Of a stretch of 64,000 nt of DNA, positions 1-9,329 are shown in pieces. The position numbers and the translations under genes were made by a program. Each line of letters starts with the position of its first letter. The stretch's first letter is position 1. This stretch comes from Komarekiella atlantica HA4396-MV6 (GTDB lineage Bacteria > Cyanobacteriota > Cyanobacteriia > Cyanobacteriales > Nostocaceae): assembly GCA_019359395.1 (NCBI GenBank), contig JAHHHK010000018.1, positions 62,001-126,000 of the forward strand, written 5' to 3'. The notes beneath the pieces are model-generated. The model was not told the origin of the DNA. It did no database searches and worked only from the letters and a program-made list of their open reading frames with translations.

Positions 1-937
1 CATAAATTGGCAACCCGTATTTTGCTGCGAGATTATCCAGTAAATGGGTTGTAGCAACAGTGCGGACTATTGCTCCGCTTTTACCTTTGTTTTTTATTAA
101 ATGACGTGCTAAAACTAGCAGCACAGTGTTAGGAGTGAGGACGGTTCCTTGTTCATCGACAATACCAAAGCGATCGCTATCTCCATCCGTTGCTAAACCC
201 AAATCTGCTTGATCGCGGCGTACTGCTTCCACTAACCCAACTAATTGCTCACCTTTGGGTTCTGGCATACCGCCGCCAAATAACACATCCCTCCAAGTGT
301 GGAAACTTTCTAAGTGAGTATCACACTGTTGCAAAACTTCATCTAAATAACCGCGAGAGGTAGAATATAGCGCATCATACTTAACTTTCAACTGAGCATT
401 CTTGATTCGTTCTATATCCAGCAGGGTGTAGATAAATTTGAGATAGTCTGGTTTGGGATCGAAAATGGAAATTGAACCTGATGGACTGCTGCCGGGCAGG
501 TTATCCGATGCACCCTCTATATTTGCCACAATAGTATCAGTAATTTCTGGAGTGGCAGGCCCAGCATAATCGGGGATATATTTAATTCCACAGTATGGTG
601 CTGGATTATGGCTAGCAGTAAACATCAACGCCCCAGCAGAATTTAAGTGACGGGCGTTATAAGCAATTACTGGTGTAGGACAATCCCGATCAGTAATTTT
701 GACAGTCCAACCCAAATCAGCCAAGACTTGGGCCGCTGTGTGAGCAAACTGGTCAGCTAAAAACCGAGTATCGTAGGCAATAAGTACTGGTCTATCTTTG
801 TTATAGGCTATTTCTAAGTAACTGGCGATCGCCCTTGCTACTTTCCGCACATTGGGGAATGTAAAGTCATCGGCAATAATCCCTCGCCATCCATCAGTGC
901 CAAATTTTATCTTGCTGGAATTGCTACTGGCGCTCAT
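1..937 (-). CDS. Phosphoglucomutase/phosphomannomutase family protein (3' part missing)
   Basis: This gene reads leftward and leaves the window at base 1, so only the N-terminal 312 residues are visible. They begin MSASSNSSKIKFGTDGWRG, the usual opening of alpha-D-phosphohexomutases. The phosphoserine loop reads TASHNP, and the metal-binding loop reads DGDSDRFG near residue 255. Both catalytic loops are intact. Family members move phosphate between C1 and C6 of a hexose (glucose, mannose or glucosamine), feeding glycogen, sugar-nucleotide or cell-wall synthesis. Substrate choice depends on the missing C-terminal domains, so no symbol is given. The ATG at 935-937 was chosen because family homology starts immediately after it. 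The gene is divergent from the nuclease gene to its right. Confidence 0.9.
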   Translation of the reverse strand, partial: MSASSNSSKIKFGTDGWRGIIADDFTFPNVRKVARAIASYLEIAYNKDRPVLIAYDTRFLADQFAHTAAQVLADLGWTVKITDRDCPTPVIAYNARHLNSAGALMFTASHNPAPYCGIKYIPDYAGPATPEITDTIVANIEGASDNLPGSSPSGSISIFDPKPDYLKFIYTLLDIERIKNAQLKVKYDALYSTSRGYLDEVLQQCDTHLESFHTWRDVLFGGGMPEPKGEQLVGLVEAVRRDQADLGLATDGDSDRFGIVDEQGTVLTPNTVLLVLARHLIKNKGKSGAIVRTVATTHLLDNLAAKYGLPIY

Positions 938-1283
938 TGCCACTTTCTCTCGTTCATCATCATTATTAGGAGGCTTCTCACAAGGCTTGTATAGCAGCAA
1001 GTATCTCCCAAAGTTCTGTTCGTCATATCCCTACGGGGAAGCGCAGCACCGACCATAGTAAAAGACAACCCATCGAGCACTGAACTTCTGCTCGTAATGC
1101 GGGTCTTACTGCACAACCATTTTTACAAAAAAGTTGCCTTGTGTCTAACAATACAAGGGCGAGGCACAAAGTATTGTACCTCTCGGCAGTGATCAGACCA
1201 TCGGAGAAAACCTCTACTCAGAGTTCTTAGAAACCCTAGCTCTGACTTCTCCCCACCGTATTTTCTCTCACTGTTCCTTAGCA
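938..1283. other. Intergenic region with a Nostoc-type repeat and an open 5' extension of the next gene
   Basis: Bases about 1021-1057 hold a GC-rich tract containing CCCTACGGGG and GCGCAGCACC, resembling dispersed repeats common in Nostoc genomes. A small inverted repeat, CGAGCA/TGCTCG, lies at 1074-1094. From 1149 to 1283 the frame of the downstream nuclease is open with no stop (the last stop is TAA at 1146-1148), and it reads as plausible protein, although no ATG, GTG or TTG occurs there. No promoter could be assigned with confidence. Confidence 0.5.
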
Positions 1284-2138
1284 ATGTCAACCCCTGATCG
1301 ACCTTTTGCCAGTTATCACCTTTGGTCTTTAGTTGCCCCAGCGACAGGGCAAGAACGCTGGCATTGCCAGATGAGACGGGGGTTTATCAAAGCTCGGCAA
1401 CACGAACCACAAGTCAAAGCGCTGTTAGCGCAAGCCACTGCACCTCAGCGGATTGGTATACTAGCCCAAAAAGGCGTTTATGAGTTTCATCATCACAGGC
1501 ATCTGCTAAACCAATCAGATGGTGTAGAAAAAGTTGCCCAGCTACTAAAATTAGGCAACTCAAGTGATCAAGTTCAGCAACGCGTGCGCCAAATATTGAA
1601 AAAATATCACGATGCTCCGTTACTTTTGAATAAAAATATTATCCAATTAACTCCGGGCGATGAAGGTTTTCCCAAACCGATTGTGATTGAACAAGAGGAT
1701 TATTGCTTTCGCTTATATGCGGCTATGGACTGCGTTTTCATTGAGTCTGATAGTACTTTACATATTATAGATTTCAAGACTGGTAAATCAGCTTTTGACC
1801 GACGACAGGCATTAGTTTATTTATTGGCTGCTCGTTATCTTTATCCTGGACGGCACGCTGTTGCATCATTTTACAATTTAGAGATAGGTAAAACATCTGA
1901 GCTGATTAGCATTAATAATAGTGAATTAGAATCTTTGGAATTTGACTTAGCTAATATAGCTCACAAGCATCAGCACGATTTGCATAAATATCAAGAAAAA
2001 ACTAGTAATTTCAGTAAGATTTTTCCCCCAAATCCTGGCTCTCACTGCCGCTTTTGCCCATTTAGCTCTATCTGTGAGTTTGGAGATTTTAAGCCGTCTT
2101 ATTCACATCCACTACCAAGTTTGAAAGCTAACAGCTAA
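1284..2138 (+). CDS. PD-(D/E)XK nuclease family protein (RecB/Cas4-like) with a C-terminal cysteine cluster
   Basis: The 284-residue product has the RecB-like nuclease core. The key stretch is HIIDFKTGK at about 162-170 (the D-x-K part of the PD-(D/E)XK active site), followed by QALVYLLAARYL, which supplies the conserved Q and Y. The C-terminus has CRFCPFSSIC at 255-264, which with another cysteine (WHC near residue 28) resembles the Fe-S cluster cysteines of Cas4/AddB-type nucleases. The likely activity is single-strand or end-directed DNA cleavage in repair; this is inferred from the fold. No cas gene or repeat array lies nearby, so a CRISPR adaptation role is not supported. The start is uncertain: no good ribosome site precedes this ATG, and the frame is open for 45 codons upstream, so the protein may be longer or a truncated relative. 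Confidence 0.75.
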   Translation: MSTPDRPFASYHLWSLVAPATGQERWHCQMRRGFIKARQHEPQVKALLAQATAPQRIGILAQKGVYEFHHHRHLLNQSDGVEKVAQLLKLGNSSDQVQQRVRQILKKYHDAPLLLNKNIIQLTPGDEGFPKPIVIEQEDYCFRLYAAMDCVFIESDSTLHIIDFKTGKSAFDRRQALVYLLAARYLYPGRHAVASFYNLEIGKTSELISINNSELESLEFDLANIAHKHQHDLHKYQEKTSNFSKIFPPNPGSHCRFCPFSSICEFGDFKPSYSHPLPSLKANS

Positions 2139-2171
2139 TTAACAAGTCAGGGCTATGGCAAAAATGGTCTT

Positions 2172-2201
2172 GTAGGGTGGGTATTGTAATGCCCACCCTA
2201 C
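2172..2201. repeat. 30-bp palindromic repeat, possible bidirectional terminator
   Basis: GTAGGGTGGG and its complement CCCACCCTAC flank a short AT-rich centre, giving a near-perfect hairpin. It lies between two convergent genes (the nuclease and the transglutaminase-like gene). There is no clear U-tract. The same core in degenerate form is seen near 34497-34520 and 44336-44350, so this is a dispersed palindrome that may also end transcription. Confidence 0.6.
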
Positions 2202-2232
2202 TATAGTGTGTTTTTAATCACACAGGTACTAT

Positions 2233-3912
2233 TCAAAAAGGTGGCAATTCTTTGAGAATCGTAAACCGAATATGATTAATTGCCAAATCGCCAATGGGGA
2301 CATCTTCTTTTGTTAGCCGTGTACCTTGACTTGTGACAGTTTCAAAAGAGATACCTTTACCAATTTCAACGTGATACCAGCATAAGCCCATAAAAAAGCG
2401 CGTGGGATAAGGGCCAGCATTCCCGACATCATCAGGATTTGATTCCATTGGCAACCAGCCAAAATTCGGTACGTAGAATTCAAGCCAAACATGATTAAAG
2501 TCGGGTTGCAGAGGAACACCTTGGTGTTCGCTATTGGGAGGGCATTTGTATCTACCTACAGTGCGGCAGGGGATGCCATTCAAACGGCATAGAGCAAGTA
2601 AAACGCCCACATATTCGCCACAAGAACCAATGCCCCGCTCTAAAACTATATCTGGTGTATCAATGTAGGGTTTAATGCCATAGGATAATTCATCGTAGAC
2701 GTAGTTGCGAATGCTGTACATTTTTCGCAACACATTAGTTTCATTACCAATTGCTTCACGGGCGGCACGGCGGACAATGGGAGTATCCATTGCTAAATCG
2801 TCATCATCAACCAGGTAGCGAGTTTGCAATTCTGGTGAAAGTTCGGGAATATCTTCTACATCTCTGGGTGTGATGCGATATTTAATGCCTCGAACTTCTA
2901 AGAGGGCTTTCCAGCCAAATATGTGCCGTTCGCCTGGGGTGAGGGCATCAAATTTAAATACTGCTACACGTTGCCCATCTATAACTTCTTCAGTAAAGGG
3001 TAAACCGATAGGTTCAACGTGTTTTACTTTTTGACGCTCAGTTTCGGATGGAAGGGCAATACGCCATTCGACTTCTGGTAAATAAACCTCGTCTAAGGGA
3101 GCAATTTCCTCGGCATAGGACATTTCAATGAGATAGCCATTAGAGAGAGCGTAATGCTTATCTGGTTCGTAATGATAATACAGAGGGTGAATAAAAGTAC
3201 GATCGCGGTAAGTTAACTCATGATTCGGGTCTGCGTTTGGGTTATCCCGGATATAAGGCTCCTCAGAGGCATAAGCGATATAGAGACTTTCCTGACTTGT
3301 ATCACCATTTTTATGTATTGCTATGCCTGTGGGGGATTCAAACGGTGTTAGAACACTGAATTGGACTTCTCCAGTTGCCCTATCCATCGCGTAAACTGTT
3401 TGTTCTGTGCGATCGCAAATCCAAAGCGTTTCCTGGCTAACTGCCAAATTTTCCACCCCAACCCCAGGGGCATAGAATCTGGTAATCTCTTTTCGAGTAT
3501 CGCGGTCAAAAACCAGAATGTAGCCTAATTTTTGAGAGCTAACATAGACTGTTGATTCCCAAACAGCAACGCCGTCAGCCGGATAAGGCAATGTAGTAAA
3601 ATGTTCCAGACCTAAAGCAGTGAGGGTGCATAAATAAACACTTTGAGCACGAGTCACCCACAGAGTGTCTTCCCACACCGCTAGTCCAGTGACATCGCTA
3701 AATTCTTTTACTTGATGGGGATTAATAATTTTACTATTGTCAGAGGTGGGATCAATTTCCAGTAGATGCCCTTTAATACTGTCAATAGCAATGAGCCTAT
3801 CTTTAATGAAAGCAATGCCACACAGGGTAGCAGCAGTCAGTGGTCGAATTATTCTTTGCCCAAACATTTGGCTGGCAGTCAAACTGGAGGGTGCAAAACT
3901 CATATTAAGCAT
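2233..3912 (-). CDS. Transglutaminase-like domain protein with an N-terminal beta-propeller-like region
   Basis: This protein has 559 residues. The first ~250 show repeated strand-rich blocks (for example GLAVWEDTLWVTRAQSVYL and GVAVWESTVYVSSQKLG), like an NHL/SMP-30-type propeller. The C-terminal third is a transglutaminase-like papain fold: GSCGEY near residue 430 carries the catalytic Cys, FNHVWLEFY near 474 the His, and MESNPDDVG near 493 the Asp. The triad is therefore intact. Bacterial members are usually proteases or amidases of unknown substrate rather than true cross-linking enzymes. No signal peptide is obvious. The ATG at 3910-3912 is used; a second ATG three codons in (MSFAPSS) is an equally possible start. 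The gene is convergent with the nuclease and divergent from the P-type ATPase. Confidence 0.85.
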   Translation of the reverse strand: MLNMSFAPSSLTASQMFGQRIIRPLTAATLCGIAFIKDRLIAIDSIKGHLLEIDPTSDNSKIINPHQVKEFSDVTGLAVWEDTLWVTRAQSVYLCTLTALGLEHFTTLPYPADGVAVWESTVYVSSQKLGYILVFDRDTRKEITRFYAPGVGVENLAVSQETLWICDRTEQTVYAMDRATGEVQFSVLTPFESPTGIAIHKNGDTSQESLYIAYASEEPYIRDNPNADPNHELTYRDRTFIHPLYYHYEPDKHYALSNGYLIEMSYAEEIAPLDEVYLPEVEWRIALPSETERQKVKHVEPIGLPFTEEVIDGQRVAVFKFDALTPGERHIFGWKALLEVRGIKYRITPRDVEDIPELSPELQTRYLVDDDDLAMDTPIVRRAAREAIGNETNVLRKMYSIRNYVYDELSYGIKPYIDTPDIVLERGIGSCGEYVGVLLALCRLNGIPCRTVGRYKCPPNSEHQGVPLQPDFNHVWLEFYVPNFGWLPMESNPDDVGNAGPYPTRFFMGLCWYHVEIGKGISFETVTSQGTRLTKEDVPIGDLAINHIRFTILKELPPF

Positions 3913-4190
3913 ATTTATTTAACGGTTTAGCACGCCTAAAATTAATTGTGGCATATGCTCTGTAACTAAACTTCAAATTTCTATTACTTATAATTATCGG
4001 TACAATGTGTTCCGAAAAACTCCTTCGTGAGAAATAACACTAAGTCAAAAGTGGACAAATATGCAAATGTTAAGAATTAAATCAATACTCGTTTAGCTTA
4101 GTAACGGCTTTAATGTAACTTTAGTTGATGGTTTTCCATCCATCACTAAATTATGATCGAATTTTGTAACCATTTCCTGTGACGTACACG

Positions 4191-7049
4191 ATGTCTGCTA
4201 ATTCTCTGCCTGAAGGTGCCGCCGTTTGGCATAGTTTAGAAGTTGATAAAGCACTAGACCTGCTTGATAGTAATGCAGACAGTGGCTTAACACCCCAAGA
4301 AATTCAACAGAGGTTGCAAAAATACGGCCCTAATGAACTAGAAGAAAATGCTGGCCGTAGTACTTGGGAAATTTTGCTCGATCAGTTCAAGAACATTATG
4401 TTGTTGATGCTGATTGGCGTAGCTCTAATTTCTGGGATCTTAGACCTCATAGCTTGGCGAGCGGGCGACTTAAAACCTGGTGAAGTGCCATTTAAAGACA
4501 CGATCGCAATTATGGCGATTGTCATTCTCAATGGCATACTCGGCTACGTCCAAGAAAGCCGTGCTGAAAAAGCCTTGGCAGCTCTGAAAAAGCTGACCTC
4601 TCCCTTAGTGCGAGTCATGCGCGACGGCAGACTGGTGGAGATAGCAGCTAAGGAACTAGTCCCAGGGGATGTGATGCTGCTAGAAGCTGGGATGCAGATA
4701 GCCGCAGATGGACGCTTGATTGAACAGTCTAATTTACAAGTGCGAGAGTCAGCACTGACGGGTGAAGCCGAAGCTGTGAGTAAACAGGCAACACTCAAAT
4801 TGCCTGAAGAAACAGATTTGGGCGATCGCATTAATTTAGTATTTCAAGGAACTGAAATAGTCCAAGGACGAGCTAAAGTTCTGGTGACTAACACCGGAAT
4901 GACAACAGAACTGGGCAAAATTGCTGCCATGTTGCAGGCGGTGGAAAGTGAACCTACCCCCTTACAGCAGCGAATGACCCAACTGGGTAACGTCCTAGTT
5001 ACAGGTTCTTTGATTCTTGTTGCGATCGTTGTGACTGCTGGTGTCATCCAAGCAAGAGGTTTTAGCAATATCCAAGAACTCTTGGAAATTTCCCTGAGTA
5101 TGGCTGTTGCTGTAGTACCCGAAGGTTTACCTGCCGTAATCACCGTCACCTTGGCGTTAGGAACTCAGCGAATGGTGCGCCAGAATGCCTTAATTCGCAA
5201 ATTGCCAGCGGTGGAAACATTGGGTTCTGTAACTACTATCTGTTCTGACAAAACTGGCACCCTGACTCAAAATAAAATGGTGGTGCAATCAGTTTTCACC
5301 AATGACAAGACTTTTCGTGTCACGGGAGAAGGTTATACTCCTACAGGAGATTTTCAGTTAGATGATCAAAAAATTCCCGTAGATGAATATCCAGAAATCT
5401 CAGCTTTGCTAGTTGCTTGTGCTGTTTGTAATGATTCTGTACTGCAACAGAACAATGGGCAATGGATGATTTTAGGAGATCCTACAGAAGGTGCATTAGT
5501 CACACTCGCGGGAAAAGCTGGAATCGAAAAAGACCAGTGGAACAGCAAACTACCCCGCGTTGGCGAGTTTCCCTTTTCCTCAGAACGCAAGCGAATGAGT
5601 GTGATTTCTCAGGTGGAGGAAGTAGCGTCAGGTGGATCGCCTTTGACCGCGGTTGACCCTGCGATCGCTAGCTTTTTACAATCTGAGCGTTACTTGATGT
5701 TTACCAAAGGTTCGCCAGAGTTAATTTTGGGACGTTCCACTCTCGTTCATCTGGGCAATCGCTCAGCCCCATTGACTGAAGAACAACGTCGGCAAATTCT
5801 GGTAGAAAATGACCAAATGGCAAGTAAAGGCTTGCGGGTGTTAGGTTTTGCATACAAACCCCTGGCGGAAATTCCGCCGGAAGGTTCAGATGAGACATCT
5901 GAGCAAAACTTGGTGTGGCTAGGATTGGTAGGAATGTTAGATGCGCCACGCCCAGAGGTAAGAGCAGCAGTACAAGAGTGTCGAGATGCAGGCATTCGCC
6001 CAATTATGATCACTGGCGATCACCAGTTAACAGCAAGAGCGATCGCCACCGATTTAGGAATTGCTGAGGAAGGCTCACGCGTCCTCACAGGTCAAGAATT
6101 GCAACGGATGAGCGACCAGGAACTAGAGCAAAACGTTGACCTAGTAAGCATTTATGCAAGAGTCGCCCCAGAACACAAACTGCGAATTGTCCAAGCACTC
6201 CAACGCCGAGGCAGATTTGTCGCCATGACAGGTGATGGCGTTAACGACGCCCCAGCCCTCAAACAAGCTGACATTGGCATTGCAATGGGCATTACCGGCA
6301 CAGATGTGAGCAAAGAAGCCAGCGACATGGTATTACTTGATGACAACTTTGCCACCATTGTTACAGCTACCAAGGAAGGTAGAGTTGTTTACACCAATAT
6401 CCGCCGCTTTATCAAGTACATCTTGGGTAGTAACATCGGCGAAGTGCTAACGATCGCCGCTGCACCCTTAATTGGTTTAGGAGGCGTTCCTCTAATTCCT
6501 TTGCAAATTTTGTGGATGAACTTGGTGACAGATGGTTTACCAGCTCTTGCCTTAGCTGTGGAACCCCCAGAACCAGATGTCATGAAACGTCCACCTTTTA
6601 GTCCCCGTGAAAGTATTTTCGCTAGGGGATTGGGTTCTTATATGATTCGCATTGGCATCATCTTTGCAATTATTAGTATTGCCTTGATGTGGTGGGCTTA
6701 TCAGCATACCCATGCAGCTGGGTATCAGCGTAACCCCGATACTTGGAAGACAATGGTATTTACTACGCTATGTATTGCCCAAATGGGTCATGCGATCGCC
6801 ATTCGTTCCAATAACCGACTAACCATCGAGATGAATCCCTTCTCGAATATCTTTGTATTGGCGGCTGTTGTTGTAACAACGATTTTGCAGCTAATGCTAG
6901 TTTACGTACCACCCCTGAGAAACTTCTTTGGCACTCATTGGCTAAGTCCAACGGAGTTGGGGGTTTGTATTGGCTTCAGTTCCTTAATGTTTGTTTGGGT
7001 TGAATTGGAGAAGCTATTTTTGCGGTTTATGGGCAAGAAAGCTGTGTGA
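4191..7049 (+). CDS. P-type cation ATPase, SERCA/PMCA-like (probable Ca2+ exporter)
   Basis: The product is a 952-residue P2-type ATPase. The N-terminal cation-ATPase domain is followed by an actuator loop with [10 protein letters not shown], the phosphorylation site [12 protein letters not shown] (Asp about 353) and the hinge [17 protein letters not shown]. Membrane helix 4 has [10 protein letters not shown], helix 5 [10 protein letters not shown] and helix 6 [13 protein letters not shown], so the SERCA ion ligands E309, N768, E771, N796, T799 and D800 all have counterparts. The helix-8 segment [11 protein letters not shown] has Gln where SERCA has E908, so one of the two SERCA Ca2+ sites may be altered. 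The expected role is ATP-driven Ca2+ (or Mn2+) extrusion across the plasma membrane. GTG at 4179 is an alternative start; neither start has a good ribosome site. Confidence 0.92.
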   Translation: MSANSLPEGAAVWHSLEVDKALDLLDSNADSGLTPQEIQQRLQKYGPNELEENAGRSTWEILLDQFKNIMLLMLIGVALISGILDLIAWRAGDLKPGEVPFKDTIAIMAIVILNGILGYVQESRAEKALAALKKLTSPLVRVMRDGRLVEIAAKELVPGDVMLLEAGMQIAADGRLIEQSNLQVRESALTGEAEAVSKQATLKLPEETDLGDRINLVFQGTEIVQGRAKVLVTNTGMTTELGKIAAMLQAVESEPTPLQQRMTQLGNVLVTGSLILVAIVVTAGVIQARGFSNIQELLEISLSMAVAVVPEGLPAVITVTLALGTQRMVRQNALIRKLPAVETLGSVTTICSDKTGTLTQNKMVVQSVFTNDKTFRVTGEGYTPTGDFQLDDQKIPVDEYPEISALLVACAVCNDSVLQQNNGQWMILGDPTEGALVTLAGKAGIEKDQWNSKLPRVGEFPFSSERKRMSVISQVEEVASGGSPLTAVDPAIASFLQSERYLMFTKGSPELILGRSTLVHLGNRSAPLTEEQRRQILVENDQMASKGLRVLGFAYKPLAEIPPEGSDETSEQNLVWLGLVGMLDAPRPEVRAAVQECRDAGIRPIMITGDHQLTARAIATDLGIAEEGSRVLTGQELQRMSDQELEQNVDLVSIYARVAPEHKLRIVQALQRRGRFVAMTGDGVNDAPALKQADIGIAMGITGTDVSKEASDMVLLDDNFATIVTATKEGRVVYTNIRRFIKYILGSNIGEVLTIAAAPLIGLGGVPLIPLQILWMNLVTDGLPALALAVEPPEPDVMKRPPFSPRESIFARGLGSYMIRIGIIFAIISIALMWWAYQHTHAAGYQRNPDTWKTMVFTTLCIAQMGHAIAIRSNNRLTIEMNPFSNIFVLAAVVVTTILQLMLVYVPPLRNFFGTHWLSPTELGVCIGFSSLMFVWVELEKLFLRFMGKKAV

Positions 7050-7050
7050 T

Positions 7051-7093
7051 GGGGCATGGGGCATTGGGTATTGGGCAGGGGGCATGGGGAAAG
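7051..7093. repeat. G-rich low-complexity tandem tract after the ATPase gene
   Basis: Immediately after the ATPase stop codon the plus strand runs as degenerate 7-8 bp units of the GGGGCAT / GGGTATT / GGGCAGG type. Similar G-rich fillers abut gene ends elsewhere in the window (19937, 45499, 52600). This looks like the short-tandem-repeat class common in heterocystous cyanobacteria. Confidence 0.6.
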
Positions 7094-7127
7094 GGAAAAA
7101 CCATCCCCTTACCCTCTCTTACAAAGT

Positions 7128-7154
7128 TCTGAGCGGAGGAAGCCTCCGCTCAGA
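7128..7154. terminator. 12-bp stem hairpin, candidate terminator
   Basis: TCTGAGCGGAGG at 7128-7139 pairs perfectly with CCTCCGCTCAGA at 7143-7154 across an AAG loop. It lies downstream of the cation ATPase gene and upstream of recF. A weak T-run (ACTTTGCGCTTT) follows. It could be a terminator or a member of a palindromic repeat family; the perfect stem supports structure either way. Confidence 0.55.
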
Positions 7155-7193
7155 CTTTGCGCTTTAAGCTTTTCCCCCTCTTAAGAATCTTCA

Positions 7194-7250
7194 GTCCTCA
7201 ATCCCCAGTGCCCAATCCTCAATCCCCAGTCCCCAATCCCCAATCCCCGC
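7194..7250. repeat. Heptanucleotide tandem repeat abutting the recF start codon
   Basis: About eight 7-bp units of the forms CCTCAAT, CCCCAGT and CCCCAAT run up to two bases before the recF ATG. This is a short tandem repeated repetitive (STRR) sequence of the type known from Nostoc/Anabaena. It occupies the place where a ribosome-binding site would be expected, and none is visible for recF. Confidence 0.75.
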
Positions 7251-7251
7251 T

Positions 7252-8373
7252 ATGTACCTCAAAACCCTTCATCTGCGACAGTTTCGTAATTACCAAGAGC
7301 AAAAGATTGAGTTTACTGCTGCCAAAACAATTTTGGTAGGTAATAACGCTCAGGGAAAGTCTAACTTGTTGGAAGCGGTGGAGTTGTTGGCAACATTGCG
7401 ATCGCATCGGATGGCACGCGATCGCGATTTAGTAAAAGAAGGAGAAGCTATATCTCAAATTAATGCCACCCTTGGGCGACAAACGGGACTCAGTGAACTG
7501 ACTTTAACTCTCCGCCGCAATGGTCGCCGTAGCGTTGCTCTTAATGGCGAATCTGTACGCCGTCAAATGGATTTTCTTGGCGTTCTGAATGCAGTACAGT
7601 TTTCCAGTTTGGATTTAGATTTAGTGCGCGGTGGCCCGGAAGGTCGTCGCAATTGGTTAGATACCTTACTAATCCAACTCGAACCAGTTTACGCTCACAT
7701 CTTGCAGCAATATAATCAGGTTTTACGCCAGCGAAACGCCTTTTTAAAACGCAATGTAGAGACGTTGCATACAAAGTCTCTACACTCAGAACTTGCTGTA
7801 TGGGATGCACAGTTAGCTACTACAGGAACAAGGGTAATTAGACGACGCGATCGCGCTATCCAGCGACTAGCTCCCATCGCTACTGCTTGGCACGCCAGTA
7901 TTAGTGGTAGCACAGAAGTTTTGCAAATCAAATATACACCTAGCATTCCTTTAGAGCAAAATAATCCAGAAGAGGTACAACAAGCTTTTTTGGAAAAAAT
8001 TCAACAACGAGCCGTTGCCGAACTTCATCAAGGTACTACTCTTGTTGGGCCCCATCGCGACGAAGTAGAATTAACTATTAACCAGACACCCGCACGTCAA
8101 TACGGTTCTCAAGGTCAGCAAAGAACGCTAGTTCTAGCCTTAAAATTAGCAGAATTACAACTAATTGAAGAAGTCGTCAAAGAACCACCGCTGTTATTGC
8201 TTGATGATGTTCTCGCCGAACTAGATCCATCCCGCCAAAATCAATTGCTTGATGCTATTCAAGATCGCTTTCAGACCTTGATTACTACCACTCATTTAAG
8301 TTCTTTTGATTCTCAGTGGTTAAACTCCTCCCAAATTCTTTTTGTGAAGGCAGGAGAAATATCACCGAAGTAA
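7252..8373 (+). CDS. recF: DNA replication and repair protein RecF
   Basis: The 373-residue product matches RecF in length and domain order. It opens MYLKTLHLRQFRNYQ, has Walker A GNNAQGKSN at 30-38, the ABC-type signature region QYGSQGQQRTL near 280, and Walker B LLLLDDVLAELD at about 314-325. RecF is an SMC-like ATPase that helps RecOR load RecA at single-strand gaps. A palindromic repeat occupies codons about 168-178 (bases 7755-7784) and stays in frame, giving a likely extra loop in the coiled-coil lobe. Start: the ATG after the heptamer repeat is supported by family homology from residue 1. It is followed closely by an unrelated small gene. Confidence 0.95.
   Translation: MYLKTLHLRQFRNYQEQKIEFTAAKTILVGNNAQGKSNLLEAVELLATLRSHRMARDRDLVKEGEAISQINATLGRQTGLSELTLTLRRNGRRSVALNGESVRRQMDFLGVLNAVQFSSLDLDLVRGGPEGRRNWLDTLLIQLEPVYAHILQQYNQVLRQRNAFLKRNVETLHTKSLHSELAVWDAQLATTGTRVIRRRDRAIQRLAPIATAWHASISGSTEVLQIKYTPSIPLEQNNPEEVQQAFLEKIQQRAVAELHQGTTLVGPHRDEVELTINQTPARQYGSQGQQRTLVLALKLAELQLIEEVVKEPPLLLLDDVLAELDPSRQNQLLDAIQDRFQTLITTTHLSSFDSQWLNSSQILFVKAGEISPK
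7755..7784. repeat. Palindromic dispersed repeat inside recF
   Basis: TGTAGAGACGTTGCAT followed by ACAAAGTCTCTACA forms an imperfect palindrome. It matches the perfect 29-bp palindrome at 19183-19211 in both arms (GTAGAGACGTTGCA and its complement). It is exactly 30 bp, so the recF frame is kept. Confidence 0.75.
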
Positions 8374-8404
8374 TCATTAGTCATTGGTTAATCACAAATA
8401 ACAA

Positions 8405-8839
8405 ATGACAAATGACAACTCAAATATATCTAAAACAAATGACAGAGTTAATGAACAGGAAATTGCGTCACTAGGTGCATCATTGCGAGAAATTGAGCAA
8501 AAGTTACTAAAGCAAGGTTATAAAATAGGCACAAACAGAATTTGGTTCCAAGGTGAAGAACATTATTTTGATGTTTTTTTTGAATTATATAATGATGAAA
8601 TAATATGGTTTCAATTTACATTACGTGGTAAATCGCTTTCTTGGGATATTAAAAAATCAGGATGGCAGACAGGCGCTACTAATGAATTAAATCTTGATGA
8701 CGTTAGTTTTTATGCCGCTACTAAAATAATTGAAAGTGACAATAAAACTGATGAGGAATTTATCGATTTAGTAAAATTAATTCTTCAAACTAGGGCGCAA
8801 GAAACAATTTTTTCTAAGGTATTGTTGCTGTTTAATTAG
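8405..8839 (+). CDS. Hypothetical protein, 144 residues
   Basis: I do not recognise a family. The product is acidic and soluble. It starts with a polar, Asn-rich segment (residues 1-18), then a helical part (SLGASLREIEQKLLKQGYK), then a central beta-rich part with aromatic residues (IWFQGEEHYFDVFFELY and IWFQFTLRGKSLSWDIK), and ends in helices. Having alternating strands after a helix is compatible with a small single domain. The gene lies 31 bases after recF on the same strand and may be co-transcribed. Its base composition is more AT-rich than recF. The start region (ACAAATGACAAATGACAAC) is a common Nostoc filler, so the first residues are uncertain; an in-frame start further in is possible. 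Confidence 0.6.
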   Translation: MTNDNSNISKTNDRVNEQEIASLGASLREIEQKLLKQGYKIGTNRIWFQGEEHYFDVFFELYNDEIIWFQFTLRGKSLSWDIKKSGWQTGATNELNLDDVSFYAATKIIESDNKTDEEFIDLVKLILQTRAQETIFSKVLLLFN

Positions 8840-8870
8840 TGATTTGTGCTTTGCAAGGATTAACTAATGA

Positions 8871-9329
8871 CTATTGATGTTTTTCTAATCTTTTAAAAAC
8901 GTTGAGAACCAAAAAAGTTAGCACAGCACCAACTAATCCTAACTGCCACAAACCGCATCCAGCAGCTATTCCCAAAGCAGCCGAAACCCAAATAGCCGCC
9001 GCTGATGTTAGTCCTTTAACTTCAAATTGCTGTGATTGTTGGGAAGAATGACTTACGATTTCTCCAGCACCAAGAAATCCCACGCCAGCAGCAATACCCT
9101 GTATCACACGACTGAGAGCATCAGGACTAGATTGCAATCCATCTAATTGTAGAGGTATGACGGTAAAAATCGCTGAACCAAGACTTACTAGGATATGAGT
9201 TCTTAATCCAGCCGGTTTGCGCTTAGCTTCGCGCTCTAAGCCGATAATTGCTCCGATAAGCAATGCAATACATAGCCTAAAACTTATATTCAGCCAATCA
9301 TGGCTTGAAATGTAGAAAGTACTTGACAA
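8871..9329 (-). CDS. MgtC/SapB family membrane protein
   Basis: The 152-residue product has the MgtC/SapB hallmark LLIGAIIGLEREAKRKPAGLR followed by THILVSLGSAIF and, further on, GVGFLGAGEI. About four to five hydrophobic helices are visible (about 16-32, 48-64, 80-98, 108-142). MgtC proteins sit in the inner membrane and help cells survive low Mg2+, in some cases by modulating ATP synthase. The short form lacks the C-terminal cytoplasmic domain of Salmonella MgtC, as many cyanobacterial members do. The gene stands alone, convergent with the hypothetical gene at 8405. Substrate or partner cannot be read from the sequence. Confidence 0.88.
   Translation of the reverse strand: MSSTFYISSHDWLNISFRLCIALLIGAIIGLEREAKRKPAGLRTHILVSLGSAIFTVIPLQLDGLQSSPDALSRVIQGIAAGVGFLGAGEIVSHSSQQSQQFEVKGLTSAAAIWVSAALGIAAGCGLWQLGLVGAVLTFLVLNVFKRLEKHQ

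Noticed and set aside
934-1116. 60-codon leftward frame upstream of the phosphohexomutase
   Set aside because: Overlaps the true start of the mutase, lies in repeat-type DNA and has no ribosome site.
1284-2138. Cas4 of a CRISPR system
   Set aside because: The fold and cysteines fit the wider RecB/Cas4 group, but there are no cas neighbours or repeats in the window.
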